From CAXMNX01 sp964194845 (GTDB lineage: Bacteria; Pseudomonadota; Alphaproteobacteria; Rhodobacterales; Rhodobacteraceae), in the NCBI GenBank assembly GCA_964194845.1, contig CAXMNX010000099.1, forward strand, positions 1 to 64,000: a DNA stretch of 64,000 nucleotides. The letters are read 5' to 3'. Below are positions 1 to 7,040 of this stretch, piece by piece. Numbering within the stretch: position 1 is the stretch's first letter; the number at the start of each line of letters is the position of its first letter. The notes beneath the pieces are model-generated. The model saw only the letters and a program-made list of their open reading frames with translations, had not been told where the DNA came from and searched no databases. A program made the position numbers and the translations under genes.

Positions 1-22
1 GTGCGGCCTGAAAGAACATCCC

Positions 23-51
23 TTGAAATTCCGGCAAAGCTGCTCTAGGCC
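23..51 (+). promoter_or_regulatory. Possible promoter of tRNA-Trp
   Basis: A TTGAAA hexamer at 23-28 is followed, after a 17-base spacer, by TAGGCC at 46-51, which would start transcription just before the tRNA at 65. The -35 match is good and the -10 match is poor. GC-rich alphaproteobacterial tRNA promoters are often weak in the -10 box, so this is only a tentative call. Confidence 0.3.
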
Positions 52-64
52 CTCGGTCGGCCTT

Positions 65-140
65 AGGGGTGTAGCTCAGTTGGTAGAGCATCGGTCTCCA
101 AAACCGAGGGTCGCGGGTTCAAGCCCTGCCGCCCCTGCCA
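65..140 (+). tRNA. tRNA-Trp (anticodon CCA)
   Basis: The sequence folds as a full 76-base cloverleaf with an encoded 3' CCA. The acceptor stem pairs AGGGGTG (65-71) with CGCCCCT (130-136), with one G-T pair. The anticodon stem TCGGT/ACCGA encloses the loop CTCCAAA, which puts anticodon CCA at 98-100, reading UGG (Trp). The T-arm carries the usual GGTTCAAGC. tRNA-Trp directly upstream of secE-nusG is a common bacterial arrangement, so it may share a transcript with secE. Confidence 0.97.
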
Positions 141-241
141 AGGCCCTTCCCGGACACCTTCAGTTCGCTCGATCCTGCAAGGGTTGAAACCCGCCGCCCA
201 AGCGCGTATCTGCGCTTCGATCCGAGGAAGAGAAACTGCAC

Positions 242-433
242 ATGATCAACCCGCTTCAGTTCATCCAGCAAGTGCGCGCCGAAGTGTCGAAGGTCGTCTG
301 GCCGTCGCGACGCGAAGTGATGCTGACCTCGGCGATGGTGTTCGCGCTGTCGATCGTCACGGCGATCTTCTTTTTCTTCATAGATTTCCTGATCCGTCAG
401 GGGTTGCAGGGTATCCTTTCGATCTTTGGCTGA
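242..433 (+). CDS. secE: Preprotein translocase subunit SecE
   Basis: This encodes the small integral membrane subunit that clamps SecY in the SecYEG translocon. The product has 63 residues, the usual size for single-helix SecE proteins. The amphipathic N-terminal segment contains the family hallmark VSKVVWPSRREV at about residues 16-27, and one transmembrane helix follows (about 30-52, rich in F and I). It lies between tRNA-Trp and nusG, the classic secE-nusG context. The ATG at 242 follows GAGGAAGAGAAA, a reasonable ribosome-binding site. An in-frame start further upstream is not needed. Confidence 0.97.
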   Translation: MINPLQFIQQVRAEVSKVVWPSRREVMLTSAMVFALSIVTAIFFFFIDFLIRQGLQGILSIFG

Positions 434-490
434 AGCGGCGCCTTTGCGCTTGAAATCCTGATCTCATGATAGTATTGCCACACCCGTTAA

Positions 491-519
491 GGCGTGCACT
501 CGTGTTGCACGCCGCTTTT
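491..519 (+). terminator. Hairpin with short T tract between secE and nusG
   Basis: GGCGTGCA (491-498) and TGCACGCC (506-513) form a perfect 8-bp stem around a 7-base loop, followed by GC and TTTT (516-519). The shape is that of an intrinsic terminator or attenuator, but the T tract is short and interrupted. It could reduce or set read-through from the tRNA-secE transcript into nusG, or serve as an RNA processing site. Confidence 0.5.
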
Positions 520-564
520 CATTCTGGCGGCCGCTGAAATGCGGCGACAAGGGAAGACTTGAAG

Positions 565-1095
565 ATGGCCAAGCGCTGGTATTCGGTGAGCGTGCTTTCG
601 AACTTTGAGAAAAAGATCGCCGAGCAAATTCGCCATTCCGTGTCAGACGTCGGTCTCGAGGATCAGATCGAAGAAGTTCTGGTCCCGACCGAGGAGGTTA
701 TCGAGATCCGGCGCGGCAAAAAGATTACCGCCGAGCGTCGTTTCATGCCCGGCTATGTGCTGGTGCGGATGGAAATGTCTGACGAAGGCTATCACCTGAT
801 CAATTCGATCAATCGCGTCACAGGTTTCCTCGGGCCCCAAGGCCGCCCGATGCCGATGCGCGATGCCGAGGTCAATGCGATCCTGAACCGCGTCGAAGAA
901 GGCGAAGCCTCGCCGCGCACGCTGATCACCTTCGATATTGGCGAAAAAGTGAAGGTCAACGACGGACCGTTCGAGGACTTTGACGGCACTGTCGAAGACG
1001 TTGACGAAGACAACCAGCGCCTGAAAGTGTCGGTGTCGATCTTTGGCCGGGCAACCCCGGTCGAACTGGAATTTACCCAGGTGTCCAAACAATGA
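565..1095 (+). CDS. nusG: Transcription termination/antitermination factor NusG
   Basis: NusG binds RNA polymerase and couples it to Rho and to the ribosome (through S10). From the ATG at 565 the product is 176 residues and begins MAKRWYSVSVLSNFEKKIAE, typical of alphaproteobacterial NusG. The N-terminal NGN domain covers about residues 5-110 (FMPGYVLVRMEM is the polymerase-contact region). The C-terminal KOW domain is visible near the end (GEKVKVNDGPFEDFDGTVEDV). A TTG at 559 would add two residues, but the ATG fits family starts and the GGGAAGA ribosome-binding site at 551-557. It lies downstream of secE and upstream of rplK. Confidence 0.97.
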   Translation: MAKRWYSVSVLSNFEKKIAEQIRHSVSDVGLEDQIEEVLVPTEEVIEIRRGKKITAERRFMPGYVLVRMEMSDEGYHLINSINRVTGFLGPQGRPMPMRDAEVNAILNRVEEGEASPRTLITFDIGEKVKVNDGPFEDFDGTVEDVDEDNQRLKVSVSIFGRATPVELEFTQVSKQ

Positions 1096-1110
1096 TGATT
1101 GGGCACCTGT

Positions 1111-1127
1111 CCCGGGCCTGACCCGGG
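1111..1127. repeat. Small GC-rich palindrome in the nusG-rplK gap
   Basis: CCCGGG (1111-1116), the spacer CCTGA, then CCCGGG (1122-1127) form a compact hairpin 15 bases after the nusG stop. Palindromes of the type CCCGGG-CCTGA/CTTGA-CCCGGG are, as I recall, dispersed intergenic elements in many alphaproteobacteria. No second copy was noticed in this window. There is no T tract, so it is not a standard terminator. The rest of the 190-base gap holds the rplK ribosome-binding site and possibly the L1-binding leader, which I could not identify. Confidence 0.5.
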
Positions 1128-1285
1128 GCCTCGCGCCATAAGACAACCAACGGCGCGAAGACAAAGCCCCCGGATCATATCCAGGGCAACAAAGTGGGAG
1201 GCGAGCGCGTCGCGATGCGCGGACCGGACCACATCAACTAAAGTCACCGAAACGCGTTTCGGGGCGTTGAAAAAGGAGATGGCCA

Positions 1286-1714
1286 ATGGCCAAGAAAGTT
1301 GCTGGCACGCTGAAGCTTCAGGTGCCCGCCGGACAAGCAAACCCCTCGCCACCGGTCGGACCGGCACTGGGTCAGCGCGGCATCAATATCATGGAGTTCT
1401 GCAAAGCGTTTAACGCCAAGACGCAAGAGCTCGAACAGGGCGCGCCTTGCCCGACCATCATCACCTATTATCAGGACAAGTCGTTCGCGATGGACATCAA
1501 GACGCCACCGGCGTCCTACTTCCTGCGCAAAGCCGCGAAGGTGAAATCGGGCGCCGCCCTTCCGGGCCGTGAAATCGTGGGCTCCGTCACACCAAAACAA
1601 GTGCGCGAGATTGCCGAGGCGAAGATGGTGGATCTGAACGCAACTGACGTCGAAGCCGCGATGCAGATCATTCTGGGATCTGCTCGGTCGATGGGTATCG
1701 AGGTGAAAGGGTAA
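1286..1714 (+). CDS. rplK: 50S ribosomal protein L11
   Basis: L11 binds 23S rRNA in the GTPase-associated centre and is needed for the RelA-dependent stringent response. The 142-residue product starts MAKKVAGTLKLQVPAGQANP and contains the L11 signature PPVGPALGQRGINIMEFCKAFN (about residues 21-42), with the flexible N-terminal domain followed by the RNA-binding C-terminal domain (VTPKQVREIAEAKMVDLNA). An AAGGAG ribosome-binding site precedes the ATG. It is followed after three bases by rplA, so the two are co-translated, as is usual; L1 normally autoregulates this pair. Confidence 0.98.
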   Translation: MAKKVAGTLKLQVPAGQANPSPPVGPALGQRGINIMEFCKAFNAKTQELEQGAPCPTIITYYQDKSFAMDIKTPPASYFLRKAAKVKSGAALPGREIVGSVTPKQVREIAEAKMVDLNATDVEAAMQIILGSARSMGIEVKG

Positions 1715-1717
1715 GTC

Positions 1718-2419
1718 ATGGCGAAATTAGGAAAACGAACCCGCGCTGCGCGCGATGCTTTTGCCGACAAGGTCAATGTCACCGTCGAAGAGGCGGTGGG
1801 ACTGGTCAAGGCAAATGCAATTGCCAAATTCGACGAAACCATCGAGATTGCAATGAACCTGGGCGTCGATCCGCGCCACGCCGACCAGATGGTCCGCGGC
1901 ACGGTCAACTTGCCGAACGGCACCGGAAAAAACATGCGTGTTGCGGTTTTTGCGCGCGGCCCCAAGGCCGAGGAGGCGAAAGAAGCGGGCGCAGATATCG
2001 TTGGCGCCGAAGACCTGATGGAGACTGTTCAGGGCGGCAAGATCGATTTTGATCGCTGCATCGCGACCCCGGATATGATGCCGGTTGTCGGCCGTCTCGG
2101 CAAAGTTCTCGGGCCGCGCAACCTGATGCCGAACCCCAAGGTCGGCACGGTCACGATGGACGTCAAGGAAGCTGTCGCGGCAGCGAAGGGCGGCCAGGTG
2201 CAGTTCAAGGTTGAAAAGGCCGGCGTGATACACGCAGGCGTCGGCAAAGCGTCGTTCGACGAAGCCAAGCTGGTCGAAAACGTGCGGGCATTCGTCGGCG
2301 CGGTCTCAAAGGCCAGGCCGGCTGGCGCGAAGGGCACCTATATGAAAAAGGTAGCACTTAGCTCGACCATGGGTCCGGGCGTGACGATCGACGTCTCATC
2401 GGCGACCGGCAACGCCTGA
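1718..2419 (+). CDS. rplA: 50S ribosomal protein L1
   Basis: L1 forms the mobile L1 stalk of the ribosome and represses translation of its own operon. The 233-residue product has the normal bacterial length and the family signature GRLGKVLGPRNLMPNPKVGT at about residues 124-143. Domain I is split around a Rossmann-like domain II, as in all L1 proteins. The ATG comes three bases after the rplK stop. A terminator follows immediately, and rplJ/rplL are not downstream. Confidence 0.98.
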   Translation: MAKLGKRTRAARDAFADKVNVTVEEAVGLVKANAIAKFDETIEIAMNLGVDPRHADQMVRGTVNLPNGTGKNMRVAVFARGPKAEEAKEAGADIVGAEDLMETVQGGKIDFDRCIATPDMMPVVGRLGKVLGPRNLMPNPKVGTVTMDVKEAVAAAKGGQVQFKVEKAGVIHAGVGKASFDEAKLVENVRAFVGAVSKARPAGAKGTYMKKVALSSTMGPGVTIDVSSATGNA

Positions 2420-2446
2420 CCGCAATTAAACCACCAAACCTAATTG

Positions 2447-2474
2447 GGGCGTGTCCGTCGGGCGCGCCCTTTTT
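2447..2474 (+). terminator. Intrinsic terminator after rplA
   Basis: GGGCGTG (2447-2453) pairs with CGCGCCC (2463-2469), seven pairs with one G-T, around a 9-base loop, and is followed by TTTTT at 2470-2474. It lies 28 bases after the rplA stop, so the secE-nusG-rplK-rplA unit probably ends here. Confidence 0.8.
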
Positions 2475-2664
2475 GCGTCAAGTCCAAGCGCCTCCGTATT
2501 GCAGAACCCAAGCGGCAAAACCTCGCTTTCAGGTGCGTGAAATTCGGCAAAGCTGCACCAGTCGCACGATTTGCCGTATTTCTGCCGTTGTTTCGCCCAA
2601 TTCTCTGACCTACCACTCATTAAAAAAAATCGGGCGAACACGCCTGAAAACATGCGAGGCGGCA

Positions 2665-3507
2665 ATGAGTTACAGTGCAGGTGATCTAAAGTGGGGGCCT
2701 TCAACGCTTGGAACTTCAAGCGGCGAAATTACGTGGACATCCGACATCACGTCCGGGCTAAGCTACGATACTTCGCTCTATGACCAGGGCGATTTTGACG
2801 ACGCTTTGCAGGCCGCCTTCGACCGCTGGGAAGAAGTTGCCGCAATCGACTTTACCTATTCCGCATCTACCAGTGTTGATGTCGATGTGATGATGGGGTC
2901 GCTGACCGGAAGCACCGTCGGCCTCGCTAGTTACAGCTATTATGACACCGCGCCGCTGGACACGATTCTCGACGCAAGTGTTACGCTCGATTCAGACGAA
3001 AACTGGGCACCTTACGGTGGCGGCGCTTTGGATTTCTTTGCCGTCGCACTTCACGAGATCGGCCACATTCTCGGACTTAGCCACGTCGTTGACACGTCCG
3101 AGATCATGAACGCATTCATTGCGACCGATAACCTGGGCGACGGCGATATTTCCGGCGCTCAGTTTCTTTACGGAAGCGGCGGTGCGGAAGAGCCACCCAC
3201 CGAAGATCCGCCAGCCGAAGATCCGCCCGCCGACGGAGGTGGCGGCGGCGGCGGCGGCGGCGCAGTGCTCGGGCTTCTTGCAGCGATCTTTGCACTGCTG
3301 TTTGGTGGCCTCGGTGGCGCGGCAGTTGCTGTCGCGGCTGCGCGAGCGGGACCGGAAGATGACGTCGACGAACAAGCGGACGGCGAAGATGTTCTGCTAA
3401 GCGATATTATTCCGGTGATCGTGACGGAAACCGACGTGTTTGACGACACGCAGATATCGTGGTCCCTCGCCGACGAAGAAGATGAGGCAGAAGCGTTTTT
3501 CGTCTGA
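2665..3507 (+). CDS. Matrixin-like zinc metalloprotease with C-terminal membrane-like segment
   Basis: The 280-residue product is a predicted zinc endopeptidase of the metzincin/matrixin class. It has the full zinc motif HEIGHILGLSH (H130, E131, H134, H140) and a probable Met-turn (SEIM, M148). The N-terminal part contains a matrixin-type (ALQAAFDRWEEV) helix. The catalytic domain is followed by Pro/Glu repeats (PPTEDPPAEDPPAD), nine glycines, a hydrophobic stretch of about 30 residues and an acidic tail ending AFFV. There is no N-terminal signal peptide. The acidic tail with a hydrophobic end resembles type I secretion substrates, which is inference only. The ATG at 2665 follows GAGG; the open frame extends upstream to a TTG at 2473, but those residues look non-coding and overlap the terminator. 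It stands alone between rplA and a convergent gene. The substrate is unknown. Confidence 0.8.
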   Translation: MSYSAGDLKWGPSTLGTSSGEITWTSDITSGLSYDTSLYDQGDFDDALQAAFDRWEEVAAIDFTYSASTSVDVDVMMGSLTGSTVGLASYSYYDTAPLDTILDASVTLDSDENWAPYGGGALDFFAVALHEIGHILGLSHVVDTSEIMNAFIATDNLGDGDISGAQFLYGSGGAEEPPTEDPPAEDPPADGGGGGGGGGAVLGLLAAIFALLFGGLGGAAVAVAAARAGPEDDVDEQADGEDVLLSDIIPVIVTETDVFDDTQISWSLADEEDEAEAFFV

Positions 3508-3527
3508 GGCGATTAACGCAATCCGCT

Positions 3528-4568
3528 CTAATCGAAAATCCCTGCAACCCGTCCAAGCAGCATAAAGGCGCGCGACGTTCTGGTGTCGGCCAGTTCGATC
3601 AACTCCTGATCGCTTAGCCTGTCGGTAATTTGCGCCAGCGTCTTGTCGTAGGTCCGCAAAAAGTGATGCGATGTGTCGCGAAAGATGGGATCCTGACGCA
3701 TCCGCGCAGCACTGAGTGCAAGCGAAGAACGATCGCGGATACCGCCAAGTGCTGCAATCGTACGGCCGCGCTCGCCGTCCGCAAATCGCCGCCAGATTTC
3801 TGGACGCGCGCGGTCAGGCGCCAGATCGTCCATATAAATACCGTCCTGACTAAGCAGCGTAAGCACATCCTGGCTTGCAGTGATCAGACGCGCTGCGCGG
3901 CGATCGGCCAGCGCACGTCGAAGCGCGTCGAAACCTGCGCGATCATCGGCTGTTTCAGGAAAATTCATCGCATTGACGAAATCCGCGGTCGATACCGGCA
4001 TGCCAAACGCTTCGGCAGGTGTTCCAAGCGCCAAAGCAGGTTGCTCTTCGGCGCGTTCGCTTGGTGGGGCGATAGGCGGGACCGGCGTGACGGCCCGTTC
4101 GGGCGCAGGCGCTGGCGTCATTGCGCGCAAGGATGTGAAATGTTCCAGCGCAGATTCCGCACGCTTCTGGCCTTTTACAATCTCGTCCATCTTTCGTTCG
4201 ACATTCGGTCCCATCGTGGTCGCCGACATCTGCGCCTGCGTGATGTAGATCTGGCGCATTGCGTCCAGGGATGTCTGCAACCTTTCGCTTTCCTCGCGCA
4301 TGACGCGGGCCCCTTTGACCGCAATGGCACCGATCCAGATCAACGAAATTGGCAGCAGGATCGCTAAAGCGACAATCAGGAACCTCAAAGGCCCCAGCAC
4401 AGTGGAATCGCCCAATCCGACAACGGCCAGGAATATCAGGCAAAGCCCTGCCCAGATAACCGAAACAACAAGCGCAATCTTGTCGGCCGGATCGAGGCCA
4501 GCGTCCAATCCCTGACGGCTATAGATCCCAAGATCAACCGGCGGCGTTGGTTGCGAATTGTTATTCAT
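3528..4568 (-). CDS. Conserved two-helix membrane protein with coiled coil, function unknown
   Basis: The 346-residue product has a short N-terminal leader and two transmembrane helices (about residues 30-52 and 60-85). A predicted coiled-coil stretch follows (REESERLQTSLDAMRQIY and on to about 150), then a Pro/Ala-rich linker (about 150-185) and a soluble C-terminal domain of about 150 residues rich in Arg and Asp. I do not recognise a named domain. Proteins of this layout occur in Rhodobacterales as conserved hypotheticals. It lies 20 bases downstream of greA on the same strand and may be co-transcribed with it. Confidence 0.75.
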   Translation of the reverse strand: MNNNSQPTPPVDLGIYSRQGLDAGLDPADKIALVVSVIWAGLCLIFLAVVGLGDSTVLGPLRFLIVALAILLPISLIWIGAIAVKGARVMREESERLQTSLDAMRQIYITQAQMSATTMGPNVERKMDEIVKGQKRAESALEHFTSLRAMTPAPAPERAVTPVPPIAPPSERAEEQPALALGTPAEAFGMPVSTADFVNAMNFPETADDRAGFDALRRALADRRAARLITASQDVLTLLSQDGIYMDDLAPDRARPEIWRRFADGERGRTIAALGGIRDRSSLALSAARMRQDPIFRDTSHHFLRTYDKTLAQITDRLSDQELIELADTRTSRAFMLLGRVAGIFD

Positions 4569-4588
4569 CGGTAAATTGGCCCCTCAAA

Positions 4589-5059
4589 TCAGGAGTATGC
4601 AATTTTCAGGACTTCGTAGGCTTTCTCGCCGCCAGGCGTGTTAACCTCAACGCTGTCACCTTCATCCTTGCCGATCAGCGCACGCGCAAGCGGTGATTTG
4701 ATATTCAGTTTGCCCGCTTCGATATCCGCTTCCGGCTCGCCGACGATCTGATAGGTCTTTTCCTCTTCAGTGTATTCGTCAACAAGCGTGACGACGGCTC
4801 CAAACTTGATCGACCCGCTCAGTTTCGACGTGTCGATCACATCGGCAAGCGACAGGATGCCCGAAATCTCTTTAACCCGGCCTTCGACGAAACTTTGGCG
4901 TTCCCGCGCGGCGTGATACTCGGCGTTTTCGCTCAGATCTCCATGCTCGCGCGCTTCGGCGATCGCACGGATAATCGCCGGACGTTCCGACGACTTAAGT
5001 CTCTTCAATTCTTCATTGAGCGCGGTCTGTCCCGCGCGCGTCAGCGGTATCTTTTCCAC
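4589..5059 (-). CDS. greA: Transcription elongation factor GreA
   Basis: GreA rescues backtracked RNA polymerase by stimulating cleavage of the transcript 3' end. The 156-residue product matches family length. It has the N-terminal coiled coil with the acidic tip (AREHGDLSENAEYHAARERQ, about residues 36-55; the DLSEN tip provides the catalytic acidic residues) and the C-terminal FKBP-like domain (GDSVEVNTPGGEKAYEVLKI). A plausible promoter lies 40-70 bases upstream. Confidence 0.97.
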   Translation of the reverse strand: MEKIPLTRAGQTALNEELKRLKSSERPAIIRAIAEAREHGDLSENAEYHAARERQSFVEGRVKEISGILSLADVIDTSKLSGSIKFGAVVTLVDEYTEEEKTYQIVGEPEADIEAGKLNIKSPLARALIGKDEGDSVEVNTPGGEKAYEVLKIAYS

Positions 5060-5098
5060 GGGTGATTCCTCTCGCCCCAGCAGGCGTTAGCCATCCGT

Positions 5099-5128
5099 GT
5101 TAAATTCGCCCGCCGGGCCAAAAGTCAA
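5099..5128 (-). promoter_or_regulatory. Putative sigma-70-type promoter of greA
   Basis: Read on the minus strand, TTGACT (5123-5128) and TTTAAC (5099-5104) are separated by 18 bases. The greA start codon is at 5059. The -35 box is near consensus and the -10 box matches four of six positions. Confidence 0.45.
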
Positions 5129-5213
5129 GGGCCGAGCGCCGCACGCAGCAGGTCATTGCCAATTATTTTCAGGTGAAATTCCCTACTTTTGATTTCGTCA
5201 GGCCGAGTTGTGA

Positions 5214-5241
5214 TTGACGCTCACCCGGCACCGCGCATAAA
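5214..5241 (+). promoter_or_regulatory. Putative sigma-70-type promoter of the ETF-QO gene
   Basis: TTGACG (5214-5219) and CATAAA (5236-5241) are separated by 16 bases and lie 40 bases upstream of the ETF-QO start. It sits back to back with the greA promoter, so this 220-base gap is a divergent promoter region. Confidence 0.5.
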
Positions 5242-5280
5242 CGGCGGGGAACAGAGACGCTCAATCAAGCGAGGCGCGAC

Positions 5281-6915
5281 ATGCCCGAGACCGAACGCGA
5301 AAGCATGGAATTCGATGTAGTCATCGTGGGTGCGGGGCCTGCCGGGCTTTCGGCTGCAATTCGTCTCAAACAGCTTGACCCGGACCTTGAGGTCGTGGTG
5401 CTTGAAAAAGGCTCCGAAGTTGGCGCGCATATACTGTCTGGTGCCGTTCTTGACCCCGTTGGCCTGGATGCGCTAATCCCGGATTGGAAGGACAAGGGCG
5501 CGCCGATCACGGTGCCGGTTCGCGAAGACAAATTCTATTGGCTGGGCGAAACCGGCAAGTTTCGCATTCCAAACTTCCCGATGCCGCCGCTGATGAGCAA
5601 CCACGGCAATTACATCGTGTCGATGGGCAACGTTTGCCGCTGGATGGCCGAACTGGCCGAAGCGATGGATGTTCAGATTTTTCCGGGATTCGCGTGTTCG
5701 GAACTGATCTATGGCGAAAACGGCGAGGTCAAAGGCGTCATCGCGGGCGAATTTGGTCTGAACGCAGACGGCACCCCCGGTGACAACTACGAGCCCGGCA
5801 TGGACCTTTTGGGCAAGTATGTATTCCTCGGCGAAGGCGTGCGCGGATCGCTTTCGCAGCAGGTCATCGCCAAATACGAACTCGACAAAAATTCCGAACC
5901 GCAGAAATACGGGCTTGGTATGAAGGAATTATGGGAGATTGCCCCCGAAAAGCACAGCGAAGGATCGGTCACCCATACCATGGGCTGGCCACTGGGGTCG
6001 AATGCAGGGGGCGGGTCATTCATTTATCACCTGGACAATAATCAGGTCTATGTCGGTTTCGTTGTTCACTTGAATTACCAGAACCCACATTTGTTTCCCT
6101 ACATGGAATTCCAGCGCTTCAAGCATCATCCGATGGTCGCCAAACTGCTGGAGGGCGGCAAGCGCGTGGCTTACGGCGCGCGCGCGCTCACCGAAGGCGG
6201 GTTTCAGTCGATGCCCGAAGCGGCGTTTCCGGGTGGTGCCCTTTTGGGATGTTCGGTCGGTCTGGTGAATGTTCCCCGGATCAAGGGAAATCATAACGCG
6301 ATGCTTTCGGGCAAGGCGGCTGCCGAACACGCCTATGCGGCAATTCAGGAAGGCCGCTCGGGCGATGTGTTGGCTGAGTATTCGGAAGAATTACGTACCG
6401 GGGCCATTGGCAAGGACTTGAAAAGGGTTCGAAATGTCAAACCGCTCTGGTCGAAATACGGTCTCTTCGCGTCGCTGGTGCTGGGCGGGCTGGATATGTG
6501 GACGAACACATTTGGCTTTTCGATCCTGGGGACAATCGGCCACGGCAAATCGGACGCCGCCGCAACCGGTGAGGCCGCAAATTTCGACCCGATCAACTAT
6601 CCCAAGCCAGACGGCAAACTCAGCTTTGATCGGCTGACCAACGTCAGCTTCTCGATGACAAATCACGAGGAAAGCCAGCCCGCGCATCTGAAGTTGATAG
6701 ATGACAGCATCCCCATCGACGTAAATCTGCCAAAATTCGCCGAACCCGCGCAACGCTATTGCCCGGCGGGCGTCTACGAAGTCGTTGACGACAAATTTGT
6801 GATAAACTTTCAGAATTGCGTGCACTGTAAGACGTGCGACATCAAGGATCCAAGCCAGAATATCGTTTGGACAACACCCCAGGGCGGCGATGGACCCAAT
6901 TATCCGAATATGTGA
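5281..6915 (+). CDS. Electron transfer flavoprotein-ubiquinone oxidoreductase
   Basis: This inner-membrane-associated FAD and [4Fe-4S] enzyme passes electrons from ETF (fed by acyl-CoA and other dehydrogenases) to ubiquinone. The 544-residue product has an N-terminal FAD-binding Rossmann motif (VVIVGAGPAGLSAAIRL, about residues 13-29) and, near the C terminus, a ferredoxin-like domain. Its cluster cysteines are in CPAGVYEV and NCVHCKTCDIKDPSQNI. The ending, with GGDGPNY, is typical of the family. It appears monocistronic with its own promoter. Confidence 0.96.
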   Translation: MPETERESMEFDVVIVGAGPAGLSAAIRLKQLDPDLEVVVLEKGSEVGAHILSGAVLDPVGLDALIPDWKDKGAPITVPVREDKFYWLGETGKFRIPNFPMPPLMSNHGNYIVSMGNVCRWMAELAEAMDVQIFPGFACSELIYGENGEVKGVIAGEFGLNADGTPGDNYEPGMDLLGKYVFLGEGVRGSLSQQVIAKYELDKNSEPQKYGLGMKELWEIAPEKHSEGSVTHTMGWPLGSNAGGGSFIYHLDNNQVYVGFVVHLNYQNPHLFPYMEFQRFKHHPMVAKLLEGGKRVAYGARALTEGGFQSMPEAAFPGGALLGCSVGLVNVPRIKGNHNAMLSGKAAAEHAYAAIQEGRSGDVLAEYSEELRTGAIGKDLKRVRNVKPLWSKYGLFASLVLGGLDMWTNTFGFSILGTIGHGKSDAAATGEAANFDPINYPKPDGKLSFDRLTNVSFSMTNHEESQPAHLKLIDDSIPIDVNLPKFAEPAQRYCPAGVYEVVDDKFVINFQNCVHCKTCDIKDPSQNIVWTTPQGGDGPNYPNM

Positions 6916-6983
6916 TCACATTATCGCGTGGCGGTACGCTGATCACAATTTTGAATATGCGACAAAACCCTTGAGCGTTCACA

Positions 6984-7012
6984 TTGCCTCAGGGAATTTG
7001 TCGCATTAGGTT
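6984..7012 (+). promoter_or_regulatory. Possible promoter of the TPR-ispE unit
   Basis: TTGCCT (6984-6989), a 17-base spacer and TAGGTT (7007-7012) lie 28 bases before the TPR gene start. Both boxes are moderate matches to the sigma-70 consensus. Confidence 0.35.
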
Positions 7013-7040
7013 GCGCGAAACCCGGGCGAGAGGATCCGAT

